From an uncultured Eubacteriales bacterium (GTDB taxonomy: Bacteria; Bacillota; Clostridia; Christensenellales; CAG-138): 60,751 bases of DNA. Made by a program: the position numbers and the translations under genes. Of the stretch, positions 49,413 to 57,593 are shown piece by piece. The stretch spans positions 1 through 60,751 of the forward strand of contig CACWJZ010000003.1 in assembly GCA_902761365.1 (NCBI GenBank). The letters are read 5' to 3'. How positions within the stretch are numbered: position 1 is the first letter of the stretch; every line of letters starts with the position of its first letter. The notes below the pieces were generated by a model. That model saw nothing but the letters and a program-made list of their open reading frames with translations, was not told the DNA's origin and made no database searches.

Positions 49413-50198
49413 TCACTTTCTGCCCACCAGCAGGGCGGAACCATACAGCTCCATCCAGATCGCTTCCCGTTTGGTGATCCAGGTGCCGTCCGCGGTATCG
49501 ATCAGACGGACGTCCTCGTAACCCATATCCTTCAGCTTTCGGACGAAAGCTTCCATGTCACCGTATTTGGATTTCGAGAAGATGTCGTGGAGAACGAAGA
49601 CGCCGCCCTTCTTCAGCACCCGCAGGGTCTCCAATAGATACTCTTGCCGATGGCCGGGGATGTTGTGGTAGACGTAGTTGCTCACCACGGCGTCGAAGCT
49701 CTCGTCAGGGAAGTCGAGATGCACGGCGTCGCCCCTTAGGAAGGACACGTTTTTCACCCCCTCCACCCGGGCATTTCGCTCGCACATAGGCTTGTTGAAG
49801 GAGGCGTACTCCTTGCCCCAGCGGTCCACTCCCACGAAGGTCGCGGCGGGGTTCCGCTTGGCGCAGGCAATGGTCAGCGCGCCGCTGCCGCAGCCCACGT
49901 CCAGGCCTTTGCCGCCATCGGGAAGATGCACATATTCCGCAACGCCTTCGATGATCTGTTTGGACATCTGCCGCTTGCCGTCGTAGGAAAAGGCGCGGTA
50001 CAGCAGAATCATCCAGACTGTGATACCCAGCCCGATGACCGTCAGGACCAGGAACACGACCGACAGCACGGTCTTCCATGTGCCGGAGACCATGCCCGTC
50101 AGCCCGAACAGGACGAACAGCATGAAAAACAGCCCGGTCAGACCCGCCGCCGTCCGGATCATACCCTTCGGCATCCAGTTTTTGTAATCCGGCTTCAT
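49413..50198 (-). CDS. Membrane-anchored class I SAM methyltransferase
   Basis: 261 residues. Two hydrophobic segments near the N-terminus (LTGLFFMLFVLFGLTGMVSG and the next) precede a Rossmann domain with motif I GLDVGCGSGALTIACAK, VGVDRWG, then LRGDAVHLDFPDESFDAVVS. It is like UbiE/Methyltransf_11 enzymes but with a membrane anchor. The methyl acceptor is unknown; a lipophilic substrate would fit the anchor. Overlaps the MBL-fold gene by four bases. Confidence 0.87.
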   Translation of the reverse strand: MKPDYKNWMPKGMIRTAAGLTGLFFMLFVLFGLTGMVSGTWKTVLSVVFLVLTVIGLGITVWMILLYRAFSYDGKRQMSKQIIEGVAEYVHLPDGGKGLDVGCGSGALTIACAKRNPAATFVGVDRWGKEYASFNKPMCERNARVEGVKNVSFLRGDAVHLDFPDESFDAVVSNYVYHNIPGHRQEYLLETLRVLKKGGVFVLHDIFSKSKYGDMEAFVRKLKDMGYEDVRLIDTADGTWITKREAIWMELYGSALLVGRK

Positions 50199-51061
50199 CT
50201 CGTCTTCACCTTTCCGAGGAGCATCGTCCTTGCGCTCTCCTCCGTATCGTCGTCCTCCTCATAGCCGTCGTAGGTTGCGGTCGGATCGACATATTTCTTT
50301 GTAAACGGTTTGCACAGCTCCGTCCGATGGGCGAAGGCGAAATCAAGGTCGTCCGTCCAGCCGGTGTGGCCCGTGATGATCTTCAGAGGTCCGTTCCTGG
50401 CACGGAGATTCTTCTCCAGCTGCTCCAGGGATTTCACCGAAAGCTTGTTGTCCTCGGCCAGGGTGGCGATAAAGCTGTAGCCGCCGTCCGCGCCGAACCA
50501 GATGGTGTCGCCGGTGAACAGGTATTCGTCGTCGACGAGGTAGACCATGTGCCCCCAAGTGTGGCCGGGGACCAGCAGGCACTCGATGCGAATGCCATCG
50601 ATGTCCAGCACCTGGCCGTTTTTCAACAGCTCCCGTTTATTGTTGGTTTTGACCATGGGCAGCTTATACAGGCCATGGAACACCTTCCGCCGTGTCTCGC
50701 CGGTGAGATACCGGTTTTCGATCTCGCCGATATAGACCGTGGCGTCCCGGAACAGCTGTTCGCTGTCCGTCTCCAAAGCACCCACATGGTCCGTGTCCTG
50801 GTGGGTGATCAGGATGTGCCGGATAGCCGCCGGGTCGATGTCCAGCCAGCCCATCTTCTCCCGGAGCCGGGCGTAGTTGTACCCGGCGTCGATCATGATG
50901 GTGGCTCCGTTCTTCGTATAGAAGAAGATGTTGGCCACCCACTCCCGTACGCAGACCACACGCTCGTCGATGCGGCCCGTGTTCAGGGGTTTGAAGATGG
51001 CTTTGCCGCGAAACAGGGCGCTCATGGACTTCTTCTGATGCTCCGAATCCTTTCTTGCCAT
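50195..51061 (-). CDS. Metallo-beta-lactamase fold hydrolase
   Basis: 288 residues. The metal-site loop is HILITHQDTDHVGALE: the usual HxHxDH reads HxDxDH here. VPGHTWGHMVYLVDDEYLFT with GDTIW, and IITGHTGWTDD supply further ligands. Cytoplasmic, with possible thioester, lactone or phosphodiester hydrolase role. The HxDxDH variant suggests an altered metal site or a different metal. Flanked by two methyltransferases, one overlapping. Confidence 0.87.
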   Translation of the reverse strand: MARKDSEHQKKSMSALFRGKAIFKPLNTGRIDERVVCVREWVANIFFYTKNGATIMIDAGYNYARLREKMGWLDIDPAAIRHILITHQDTDHVGALETDSEQLFRDATVYIGEIENRYLTGETRRKVFHGLYKLPMVKTNNKRELLKNGQVLDIDGIRIECLLVPGHTWGHMVYLVDDEYLFTGDTIWFGADGGYSFIATLAEDNKLSVKSLEQLEKNLRARNGPLKIITGHTGWTDDLDFAFAHRTELCKPFTKKYVDPTATYDGYEEDDDTEESARTMLLGKVKTR

Positions 51062-51070
51062 ATCCTTCCC

Positions 51071-51751
51071 TCACTTTCTGCAGCGGAAGATGCCCATGCC
51101 CTCCACGGAGCTGACGGTCACGTCCTCGTACATGGATGCAAGGCGCGCCCGGAGGGTCTGTTCCGTCTCAAAGGGCGGGGTAAAGAAGCCTTTGGGCACA
51201 TATAGGTGTTCGATGAACCAGTCCGTACGCCGGCAGCCCTCCTGGATGTAGAAGCAGCCGCAGAAGGTTCCTCCCTTCTTGAGGACGCGGAAGGTCTCCC
51301 GATAGGCCGCATCCTTGTCCGGGAAGGCATGGAAGCCGTTCAGGGAGAGGACGATATCGAAGGTCTCATCGTTGAAGGGCAGGGCCCCCACGTCCCCCTG
51401 CCGGAAGGTCACGTTGTTGAGCCCGGCGGCTTTGGCCCGCTTCTCGGCCGCGGCCATCATATCCGCCGAGTAATCGAGGCAGGTGATCTCTGCGTTGGGC
51501 AGGTCCTTGTAGACCGGCATGGTCAGCACGCCCGTGCCCACAGGCACCTCCAGGAGCTTCCCGGAGAAATCCTCCGGCACGCCGGACAGAGCCCTGGTCA
51601 GGTATTCGAGGTTCTTCTCCCCGTTCATATTCCACACCAGGCGGCAGATGGCCTTGCCCGGCAGGGTGGAATAGGTCATCATCCCGTCATAGAAGGTCGC
51701 GCTACCGCCAAGCTGCTTGTATGCTCCTTTGATCTGTTCCTTTCTTGTCAT
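51071..51751 (-). CDS. Class I SAM-dependent methyltransferase (UbiE/Methyltransf_11 type)
   Basis: 226 residues from the ATG at 51751 (MTRKEQIKGAYKQLGGSATF), nine bases after a GGAG that lies in the end of the upstream gene; another ATG 15 bases earlier overlaps that gene. Motif I is LLEVPVGTGVLTMPVYKDLP, motif II ITCLDYSADMM, and FRQGDVGALPFNDETFDIVL with LNGFHAF the later motifs. Gly-poor motif I (VPVGTG) is typical of some SAM enzymes. Substrate unknown. Confidence 0.87.
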   Translation of the reverse strand: MTRKEQIKGAYKQLGGSATFYDGMMTYSTLPGKAICRLVWNMNGEKNLEYLTRALSGVPEDFSGKLLEVPVGTGVLTMPVYKDLPNAEITCLDYSADMMAAAEKRAKAAGLNNVTFRQGDVGALPFNDETFDIVLSLNGFHAFPDKDAAYRETFRVLKKGGTFCGCFYIQEGCRRTDWFIEHLYVPKGFFTPPFETEQTLRARLASMYEDVTVSSVEGMGIFRCRK

Positions 51752-51755
51752 ATCC

Positions 51756-52589
51756 TCACACTCCAAACTCGATCCTCACGATTTTCATATTCACCAGGCT
51801 ATCGCAAAAACGGATCATCAGCTTATGGAACATCCCCACATCCCTGTAAATATCCCGATAGCCGCGCATATAGCTTTTGGCCGACACAGAGGCAAACCGC
51901 CTGCTGCACGTCTCCACTTCTTTCTCGTTTTCCAGTGAGAAGAAGGCACTAACATCGGTGATCCCGGCTTCTTTGAGCCAGGTCTTCCGCATCAGCTTTG
52001 CACCGCGCTCATTGCAGGAATCGAAAGCCAGGACCGCACCTGGAAAACGCTCTGCCATGGCGGCAAACAAACGCCTGACGTACTCGGTTTTGAAGTAATA
52101 GAACACGCCGGCAGCGAAGAACACTGCCCCGTCTGCAGCGTCGATATTATCCATCCAAGCGAAATCGTTGAGGTCGCATGCGACATTCTTTTCGCGATCT
52201 CCTGCAGAGAGTAATTCATCTCTCACTCGGATCACATCCGGCAGATCTATGTTATATCCCTGGCATTGGCCGTTATCCACCTTGGAAAAGGTATCATCCA
52301 ATCCGCAGCCGAGATTAACTACGGCGGCCTTCGGATGATTCATCAGATAGTCTTCAACCTCGCAACGCAGGTCGTACTGCCGCTGTGCCACCTCCAGCGC
52401 GCCGAATAGGCCTGCCGGAGACTCCATCTTTTTTCGCTTCTCCGCAAAATCATAATCCAACGAATCGCATATACGCTTTGCTTCCGGGTCGGAGAAAAGT
52501 TCCGGAAAGCGCTCGGAACAGATAAGCCGCCCAAAGAGTGGGATCACCAGGGTCTCCTGCACAGTATTGTTCTCGATATGATACTTCAT
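51756..52589 (-). CDS. TcmP/LCMT-type (Ppm1 family) O-methyltransferase
   Basis: 277 residues. VVNLGCGLDDTFSKVDNGQC, YNIDLPDVIRVRDELL and VFFAAGVFYYFKTEYVRRLF are the LCMT/TcmP pattern (Leu-carboxyl methyltransferase fold), a family that O-methylates carboxylates, including polyketide acids. The gene is visibly AT-rich: 51781-51840 has 25 G+C in 60. It starts ten bases after the ZIP stop and ends four bases before the start of the next methyltransferase. Confidence 0.88.
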   Translation of the reverse strand: MKYHIENNTVQETLVIPLFGRLICSERFPELFSDPEAKRICDSLDYDFAEKRKKMESPAGLFGALEVAQRQYDLRCEVEDYLMNHPKAAVVNLGCGLDDTFSKVDNGQCQGYNIDLPDVIRVRDELLSAGDREKNVACDLNDFAWMDNIDAADGAVFFAAGVFYYFKTEYVRRLFAAMAERFPGAVLAFDSCNERGAKLMRKTWLKEAGITDVSAFFSLENEKEVETCSRRFASVSAKSYMRGYRDIYRDVGMFHKLMIRFCDSLVNMKIVRIEFGV

Positions 52590-52599
52590 TCTCTCCCCC

Positions 52600-53379
52600 T
52601 TATCCCAGCGCCACGTCCAGCGCCATCATCAGACTGAAGCCCAGGGCGAAGGCCACCACGCCCACGTTGGAATGTTCCCCCGCCGACATCTCGGGGATCA
52701 GCTCCTCCACCACCACGTAGAGCATAGCTCCCGCCGCGAAGGACAAAAGATAGGGCATGGCCGGGACCACCAGCCCCGCCACGATCACCGTCAGCCCGCT
52801 GAAGACAGGCTCCACCGCCCCGGAGAGAACGCCGAGCCAGAAGGCCTTGGGCTTGCTCTTACCCTCGGCGTACAGGGGCATGGAGATGATGGCCCCCTCG
52901 GGGAAGTTCTGGATGGCGATACCCAAAGCGAGTGCCAGCGCTCCGCCTGCCGTGATGTTGGCCAAGCCGCTGACCAGCCCCGCGTATACCACGCCCACCG
53001 CCATGCCTTCCGGGATGTTGTGGAGGGTCACGGCGAGGACCAGCATGATGGTCCTGGACAGCCTGCTTTTCGGTCCCTCCGCCTGATCGATGCTCCGGTG
53101 CAAATGAGGGATGACATGGTCAAGGAGCAGCAAAAACAGCACGCCCAGCCAGAAACCGATGAAGGCCGGGAGGAAGGCCCACCGTCCCAGGGCGGCGGAC
53201 TGGTCCATGGCGGGCACGATCAGGCTCCAGATGGACGCCGCCACCATGACCCCTGCCGCAAAGCCTGTCAGTGCCCGCTGCACGCCCAGCTTCAGGTCCT
53301 TTTTGAGGAAGAACACGCAGGCCGCGCCAAGGCCCGTGCCCAGGAAGGGGATCAGCAGCCCCCAGAATACCGTGCTCAT
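52600..53379 (-). CDS. ZIP family divalent metal transporter
   Basis: 259 residues, eight hydrophobic segments. TLHNIPEGMAVGVVYAGLVS (HNIPEG of segment four) and LGIAIQNFPEGAIISMPLYA (QNFPEG of segment five) are the ZIP metal-binding pair. GufA-subfamily type. It moves Zn2+ or a related ion into the cytoplasm. Its position inside the cassette, overlapping an HMA protein by four bases, hints that a metal is needed for the pathway or is carried by its product. Confidence 0.92.
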   Translation of the reverse strand: MSTVFWGLLIPFLGTGLGAACVFFLKKDLKLGVQRALTGFAAGVMVAASIWSLIVPAMDQSAALGRWAFLPAFIGFWLGVLFLLLLDHVIPHLHRSIDQAEGPKSRLSRTIMLVLAVTLHNIPEGMAVGVVYAGLVSGLANITAGGALALALGIAIQNFPEGAIISMPLYAEGKSKPKAFWLGVLSGAVEPVFSGLTVIVAGLVVPAMPYLLSFAAGAMLYVVVEELIPEMSAGEHSNVGVVAFALGFSLMMALDVALG

Positions 53380-53630
53380 CTCCAGCCGAACCAGCCTTTC
53401 TTCTCACAGGGGGCGGAGTCCGCGCCCAGGCAGGTGTAACCCGTGGCGTCGATGGCGGCTTTCAGGGCGTCTATGTCTACGGCTTCCTCCGTCAGAAAGG
53501 TCGCCTCCCCCTTGCTCCGGGAGGCGCTGACCTTCTTAGCGAAGGGTACCGCCTTGCGGACAGCCTCACAGATATGGGCTTCGCACATCCCGCACATCAT
53601 GCCCTCGATCTTCAATGTGGTTTTGATCAT
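53376..53630 (-). CDS. Heavy-metal-associated (HMA) domain protein
   Basis: 84 residues from the ATG at 53630, which overlaps the ATCH-2 stop (ATGA); two more codons upstream are possible. TLKIEGMMCGMCEAHICEAV has the HMA CxxC (CGMC), then ATGYTCLGADSAPC with further Cys, ending KKGWFGWR. A soluble metallochaperone of CopZ type for Cu+, Zn2+ or similar. It precedes and overlaps the ZIP gene. Confidence 0.9.
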   Translation of the reverse strand: MIKTTLKIEGMMCGMCEAHICEAVRKAVPFAKKVSASRSKGEATFLTEEAVDIDALKAAIDATGYTCLGADSAPCEKKGWFGWR

Positions 53631-54271
53631 TTGCATCCACCAGCTTTCTTTTTATATCCGCAGTCGCAGTAAGGCCCGCCGCTTGCCAGGGTGTACTCCC
53701 TCACGAAGTTGGAAGCGCCGCCCGCCTCGCTCATGGCGTAATCGAGATGGCACATGGCGGGAACGATCTCATATATGCCCAGCTCCTTCATCAGGGTGCA
53801 GATGCCGCACCGGGAGAACCGGGCCTCGTATCCGCTGCCGTCCGGGTAAGGCAGCAGCTCCATGTTCCAGGAGTAGGGGTTCCTATCGGCAGCCCGCAGC
53901 TTCGCCGTGGCTTCCATGCCCCGGACGTCCTTGGCCGTGAACTTCTGCCGCCCGGCCATGCGGCAGAACGTCCGCATGGGGCCGATCATCATGGCCTTCT
54001 CGTAGTATTCGGTCACCTGCGCCACGGTGGGCTTTCGCGCCATGTTCAGATAGAACGCCGCCAGCAGGGCGCAGTTGACGATGTTCATCTTAAACCGATC
54101 GCCCTTCTCAAAAGTGGGCAGCCCGGCGATGATCGCACGGTATTTGGGTAGGGCCTTCCGTTCAGTCCCTGCCGCTTCCTCTTTGCTGAATCCGAGGACG
54201 GTCACCATTTTCTGCCGGAAAGACCGGTGGAACAGCAGCCACATGCCCATGGGCATCCCAACGTATTTCAT
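53627..54271 (-). CDS. ATCH-like hydrolase 2
   Basis: 214 residues from the ATG at 54271 (MKYVGMPMGMWLLFHRSFRQ), six bases after an AGGGAGG site. ARFSRCGICTLMKELGIYEI then VPAMCHLDYAMSEAGGASNF and REYTLASGGPYCDCGYKKKA match the ATCH C-terminal pattern with Cys and Asp conserved. Its N-terminal half is shorter than ATCH 1. It is 11 bases after the next ATCH-like gene and overlaps the HMA gene. Catalysis on ATC is not shown. Confidence 0.8.
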   Translation of the reverse strand: MKYVGMPMGMWLLFHRSFRQKMVTVLGFSKEEAAGTERKALPKYRAIIAGLPTFEKGDRFKMNIVNCALLAAFYLNMARKPTVAQVTEYYEKAMMIGPMRTFCRMAGRQKFTAKDVRGMEATAKLRAADRNPYSWNMELLPYPDGSGYEARFSRCGICTLMKELGIYEIVPAMCHLDYAMSEAGGASNFVREYTLASGGPYCDCGYKKKAGGCK

Positions 54272-54282
54272 ACCTGCCTCCC

Positions 54283-54915
54283 TCAAACGCTTTTAGTGCG
54301 TTCCCAGCCGTCGCCGGCGTCGGTATCGTGGCGGACGAAATCAAAGTCGCAGCAATCGCCGCCCTGGCACAGGGTCTTGGTGCGAATAAAATCCGTATAG
54401 GGCAGGCTGCCGTAGTTGATGATATCCGCATGGCAGCACATAGCGCCGAGCTTTAAGAGCTCACGTTTCCCAAGGATCTTCGCATAGATACACTCGTTGC
54501 ACTCGAAATGAAAACGGCCCTTAGGATCGTCCTTGTACCAAGTGTAGCGCCACCCATAGCCGGAACCCTTTTTGAAGCCAAAGGGCACGATCTTTTTCAT
54601 AAGCGGCATGAAAAAACTCTTCTTTGCCATCTTCTGCATAGAGGATGGGTCAAGGAACTTCCACATCTCTTCCGAGACGATCCTGTACGCTTCCTCCTCG
54701 GTTTTCCCATGCTGCTGCAGGTTCTCGTACAGCGCGATCGAGGTCAGGATCTGCGCCATGTGTTTATAGTTTCCTTTGTCGCAGTATTCCTTTTCTTCCT
54801 CGATCAGCTCCGCCATGCGGGCATAGATGTCTGTTTGGGTCTGTTTATCCAGCGTCGGAAAGTAATTCCGATAGCGGCTGACCTTCGCAAGGGCTTCCGG
54901 TCTGTATGATTTCAT
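54283..54915 (-). CDS. ATCH-like hydrolase 3
   Basis: 210 residues. FHFECNECIYAKILGKRELL, KLGAMCCHADIINYGSLPYT and FIRTKTLCQGGDCCDFDFVR give the same family C-terminus as at 31072, 48189 and 53627. The N-terminal part (LDKQTQTDIYARMAELIEEE) is helical. Along with 53627 it forms a tandem pair. Start ATG follows GGGATAT. AT-richer than the left half of the window. Confidence 0.82.
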   Translation of the reverse strand: MKSYRPEALAKVSRYRNYFPTLDKQTQTDIYARMAELIEEEKEYCDKGNYKHMAQILTSIALYENLQQHGKTEEEAYRIVSEEMWKFLDPSSMQKMAKKSFFMPLMKKIVPFGFKKGSGYGWRYTWYKDDPKGRFHFECNECIYAKILGKRELLKLGAMCCHADIINYGSLPYTDFIRTKTLCQGGDCCDFDFVRHDTDAGDGWERTKSV

Positions 54916-54925
54916 ATATATCCCT

Positions 54926-55549
54926 TCACTTTCTCGCCAGCACGGTGATCCATGGCTCCGACGGATGATGATCTGTCTGAACCTCGGAGAATCCTGCTGC
55001 CTTCAATACCGATGTGAGTTGTTCCTCGGTATAACACCTCATACCGTCAATAATCTTTTCAAACTTGAGTCCCGTCTCGTCCATGCCGTCGGATTCATTA
55101 CAGATCATGAACGTCCCGCCGGGCTTTAGGACGCGACAGACTTCGGCAAAGCACTTTTCCAACCCCGGCCAGAAATAGACCGTCTCAAATGCGGTGATCA
55201 TATCAAAGGCTTCGTCCGCAAAAGGCAGAGACGCCACGTTGCCCTGCAGGACAGCGCACCTGCCTGCCGCGATAAGGTCCTTGTTGATCTCCTTCGCTTT
55301 CTCTACGGAAACCTCAGAATAGTCCATCGCCGTCAGCTTTGCCTGCGGATACCGTTTCAACAGTTCCGCAGCGTTTCTGCCGCCGCCGCAGCCGAGCTCG
55401 GCAATGCATGTGGCCGTTATCCCGTCAAGATGCAGCATGCCCCAGTCGGCCAGCTTTGCGTGACCTCCGTTCATGGTGCCGACCATCAGCTTCCCAAGAA
55501 ACCCCTGCGGTTTTCGTGTTTGTGATACGAATTTTTGAAACAATCCCAT
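54926..55549 (-). CDS. Class I SAM-dependent methyltransferase
   Basis: 207 residues. Motif I ATCIAELGCGGGRNAAELLK, then KLTAMDYSEVSVEKAKEINK, LQGNVASLPFADEAFDMITA and CRVLKPGGTFMICNESDG are canonical Methyltransf_11 motifs. Substrate unknown. It lies between ATCH 3 and another methyltransferase with gaps of 10 and 15 bases. The N-terminal 30 residues (FQKFVSQTRKPQGFLGKLMV) are basic and may contact a membrane or nucleic acid, which is only a guess. Confidence 0.88.
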   Translation of the reverse strand: MGLFQKFVSQTRKPQGFLGKLMVGTMNGGHAKLADWGMLHLDGITATCIAELGCGGGRNAAELLKRYPQAKLTAMDYSEVSVEKAKEINKDLIAAGRCAVLQGNVASLPFADEAFDMITAFETVYFWPGLEKCFAEVCRVLKPGGTFMICNESDGMDETGLKFEKIIDGMRCYTEEQLTSVLKAAGFSEVQTDHHPSEPWITVLARK

Positions 55550-55564
55550 TTCCGTTCAGCCCTC

Positions 55565-56170
55565 TCAAGCCTTTCTTTCGCATTCCGTGTACATCATGGC
55601 GATCCTGGCCGCCATCTCCCGGCTGAACGTGACACGCCAGCCGTGGCGCTCCAGAAATTCCAGGTACTCCCGGGCTGACCACTGATGCTCGAACCGGACC
55701 CCCGCCAGTCGCAGGATGCCGGACCATATCCGGCTTTTCAGCGTTCCCCTGTGTTCCACGAAGTTGGGCGCAATCAGCATCCCATCGGGCCGCAGCACCC
55801 GGTCGATCTCCCGCAGCACCCGCTCCGGATCAGGGACGATGTGCAGGGCGTTGGCGATCAGCACCGCGTCAAAGGAATCGTCCCCATAGGGCAAGGCCAT
55901 GGCGTCGGCTACCTCGAAGGTGAGGTTGTCGGGGCGATCGCCCTTCTTCGCCTGGGCGATCATGCCGTCGGAATAGTCGGTAGCGATCATCCGCTTTGAC
56001 GCCGGCGCCACGTGTTTGGCCAGCAGCCCAGGCCCCGTGGCAAGCTCCAAAACTTCCTTACCCCGGATCACCTCCGGGATACGTTCATACATGAAGTCGT
56101 ATATCTGCTGATCCGCCTGCATGGCCCGCTTGTAGATGGGCGCATACAGGTCCCAGGTCCGTTTTCTCAT
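55565..56170 (-). CDS. Class I SAM-dependent methyltransferase (UbiE/phosphatidylethanolamine N-MT-like)
   Basis: 201 residues from the ATG at 56170, which overlaps the DUF6796-like stop by four bases. VLELATGPGLLAKHVAPASK is motif I, MIATDYSDGMIAQAKKG motif II, and FEVADAMALPYGDDSFDAVL and ANALHIVPDPERVLREIDRV the rest. The pattern resembles UbiE and bacterial phospholipid N-methyltransferases. Substrate unknown. Confidence 0.87.
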   Translation of the reverse strand: MRKRTWDLYAPIYKRAMQADQQIYDFMYERIPEVIRGKEVLELATGPGLLAKHVAPASKRMIATDYSDGMIAQAKKGDRPDNLTFEVADAMALPYGDDSFDAVLIANALHIVPDPERVLREIDRVLRPDGMLIAPNFVEHRGTLKSRIWSGILRLAGVRFEHQWSAREYLEFLERHGWRVTFSREMAARIAMMYTECERKA

Positions 56171-56853
56171 TGGCTGACCCTCCTTGAGGCCAACAGCAGC
56201 CCTCCCATCATCCACAGGTTCCCGATGCTGATCCAACCCGTGGCCAGAGCGTTGGTGAGGCCGAAATCTCCGATCAGCTTCATCAGCGCCGCAAAGAGAA
56301 GGCCGAACAGCACCGAAAACACCCTGCACCGCCTGGGCAGGGGCGTATGGCCCATTCTGAACGCTCTGATCTGGGTGATGGCCGCCAGGAGGAAGAAAAC
56401 AGCGAAGATGATCGTGGCGGGCAGCAGGAACCAGCTGATGAACCGTCCTGTTTCCTGCAACGCCGTGGCGGGGTCATTTGCATAAGAGCGTTTCAGCAGA
56501 TACACCGCCATGCAACAGGGCACGTGGACACCGCAGCCGCCGAAGGCGAGACACCCGATGATCCCGGCGCGGTAAGCGTGGGCGTCCTGCTCGGAATAGG
56601 GCTGTATCATCCGATAGACGGCGAACCAGCACAGACACTCGATAGGGATACCGACAAGTCCCAGCAAAGCCGAAGCAAAGATCCTGCCGTCCGACACGGT
56701 CAGATACCGGCTGAACAGGGCCGGGACCTCCGTCATGGCCGGGTCGGTCACGCCCCAACCCAGGAGCATATCCCCCGCCAGGACCATCAACGAGGCGAAG
56801 ACGCCCATCTTCAGCAGGTGCCGTATCCGCGGCCAGTCCAGCGTTTCGTTCAT
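56167..56853 (-). CDS. DUF6796-like polytopic membrane protein (member 2 of 3)
   Basis: 228 residues, six or seven hydrophobic segments. SLMVLAGDMLLGWGVTD at the N-terminus, GIIGCLAFGGCGVHVPCCMA in the middle and TNALATGWISIGNLWMMGGL at the end align with 43128 and 56850. Cys-rich middle (CGVHVPCC) is notable in a membrane helix. Function unknown. Overlaps both neighbours. Confidence 0.78.
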   Translation of the reverse strand: MNETLDWPRIRHLLKMGVFASLMVLAGDMLLGWGVTDPAMTEVPALFSRYLTVSDGRIFASALLGLVGIPIECLCWFAVYRMIQPYSEQDAHAYRAGIIGCLAFGGCGVHVPCCMAVYLLKRSYANDPATALQETGRFISWFLLPATIIFAVFFLLAAITQIRAFRMGHTPLPRRCRVFSVLFGLLFAALMKLIGDFGLTNALATGWISIGNLWMMGGLLLASRRVSQ

Positions 56854-57593
56854 TCCAATGCCTCCGCGTTTCTCAATTCTCCCGCCTTATCCATCTCCCG
56901 CAGCAGGATCAGGCCAAGGATCAGTACGAGGGCATGGCCGAAGGATTCAGTGCCGTGGTCCAGCTGGTTGACCGGCCAGGGAAGCAAGCCAAGAAGGTTG
57001 CCGACGATCCCCGGCAGGGCCATGGGGTTGCACAGAGTGGCCAGGATCCTTGCCCCTGTGCCTTTCAGCGGAATGATCCGCTTCCAGACCATAAAAATCA
57101 TAACGACCGTCAGCAGCACGTCGCACAGCAGATAGGCGATGAGCATAGGCGCGGCGTTGGCGTAGAATACGCGGTTAGCGATGTCCGCCGCGTTTTGCAT
57201 ATCCCCATAGCTTTGATAGATGTATTTGAAGATCAGCGCCACGGTCATGAACATGGCGTGGACGTAGGCCCAGGCAACTGTCCCTGTGACATAGGCGACA
57301 CGGAACAGCTTCACCCACTTCCGATCTCCTGCTTCTGTGACGCGGATCTTCAGCAGGCCGTACATGCGGTGGAAGCCCATATAGTACAGCAATGTGCCGA
57401 CAAAACCGCAGAGGATACTGGCCACCATGCGCCAGGTGCCCATCTCCAAATAGGCGATTCGCACCATGAAGCCGACGTTCTCCGTGGTCTGTCCCCTGCC
57501 GGTGGCGGCGAACAGAAAGTCGCCGATCACATACAGCAGGCATCCGACGATGCCGACGATCAGCAGCCGCTTCGATCTCTCCTTCTCGTTCAT
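56850..57593 (-). CDS. DUF6796-like polytopic membrane protein (member 3 of 3)
   Basis: 247 residues from the ATG at 57593, overlapping the DUF3793 stop by four bases. CLLYVIGDFLFAATGRGQTT, AWAYVHAMFMTVALIFKYIY and LLPWPVNQLDHGTESFGHAL give the shared family pattern. Function unknown. The three copies bracket the cassette (first gene pair and third-last gene), consistent with their belonging to it. Confidence 0.8.
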   Translation of the reverse strand: MNEKERSKRLLIVGIVGCLLYVIGDFLFAATGRGQTTENVGFMVRIAYLEMGTWRMVASILCGFVGTLLYYMGFHRMYGLLKIRVTEAGDRKWVKLFRVAYVTGTVAWAYVHAMFMTVALIFKYIYQSYGDMQNAADIANRVFYANAAPMLIAYLLCDVLLTVVMIFMVWKRIIPLKGTGARILATLCNPMALPGIVGNLLGLLPWPVNQLDHGTESFGHALVLILGLILLREMDKAGELRNAEALE

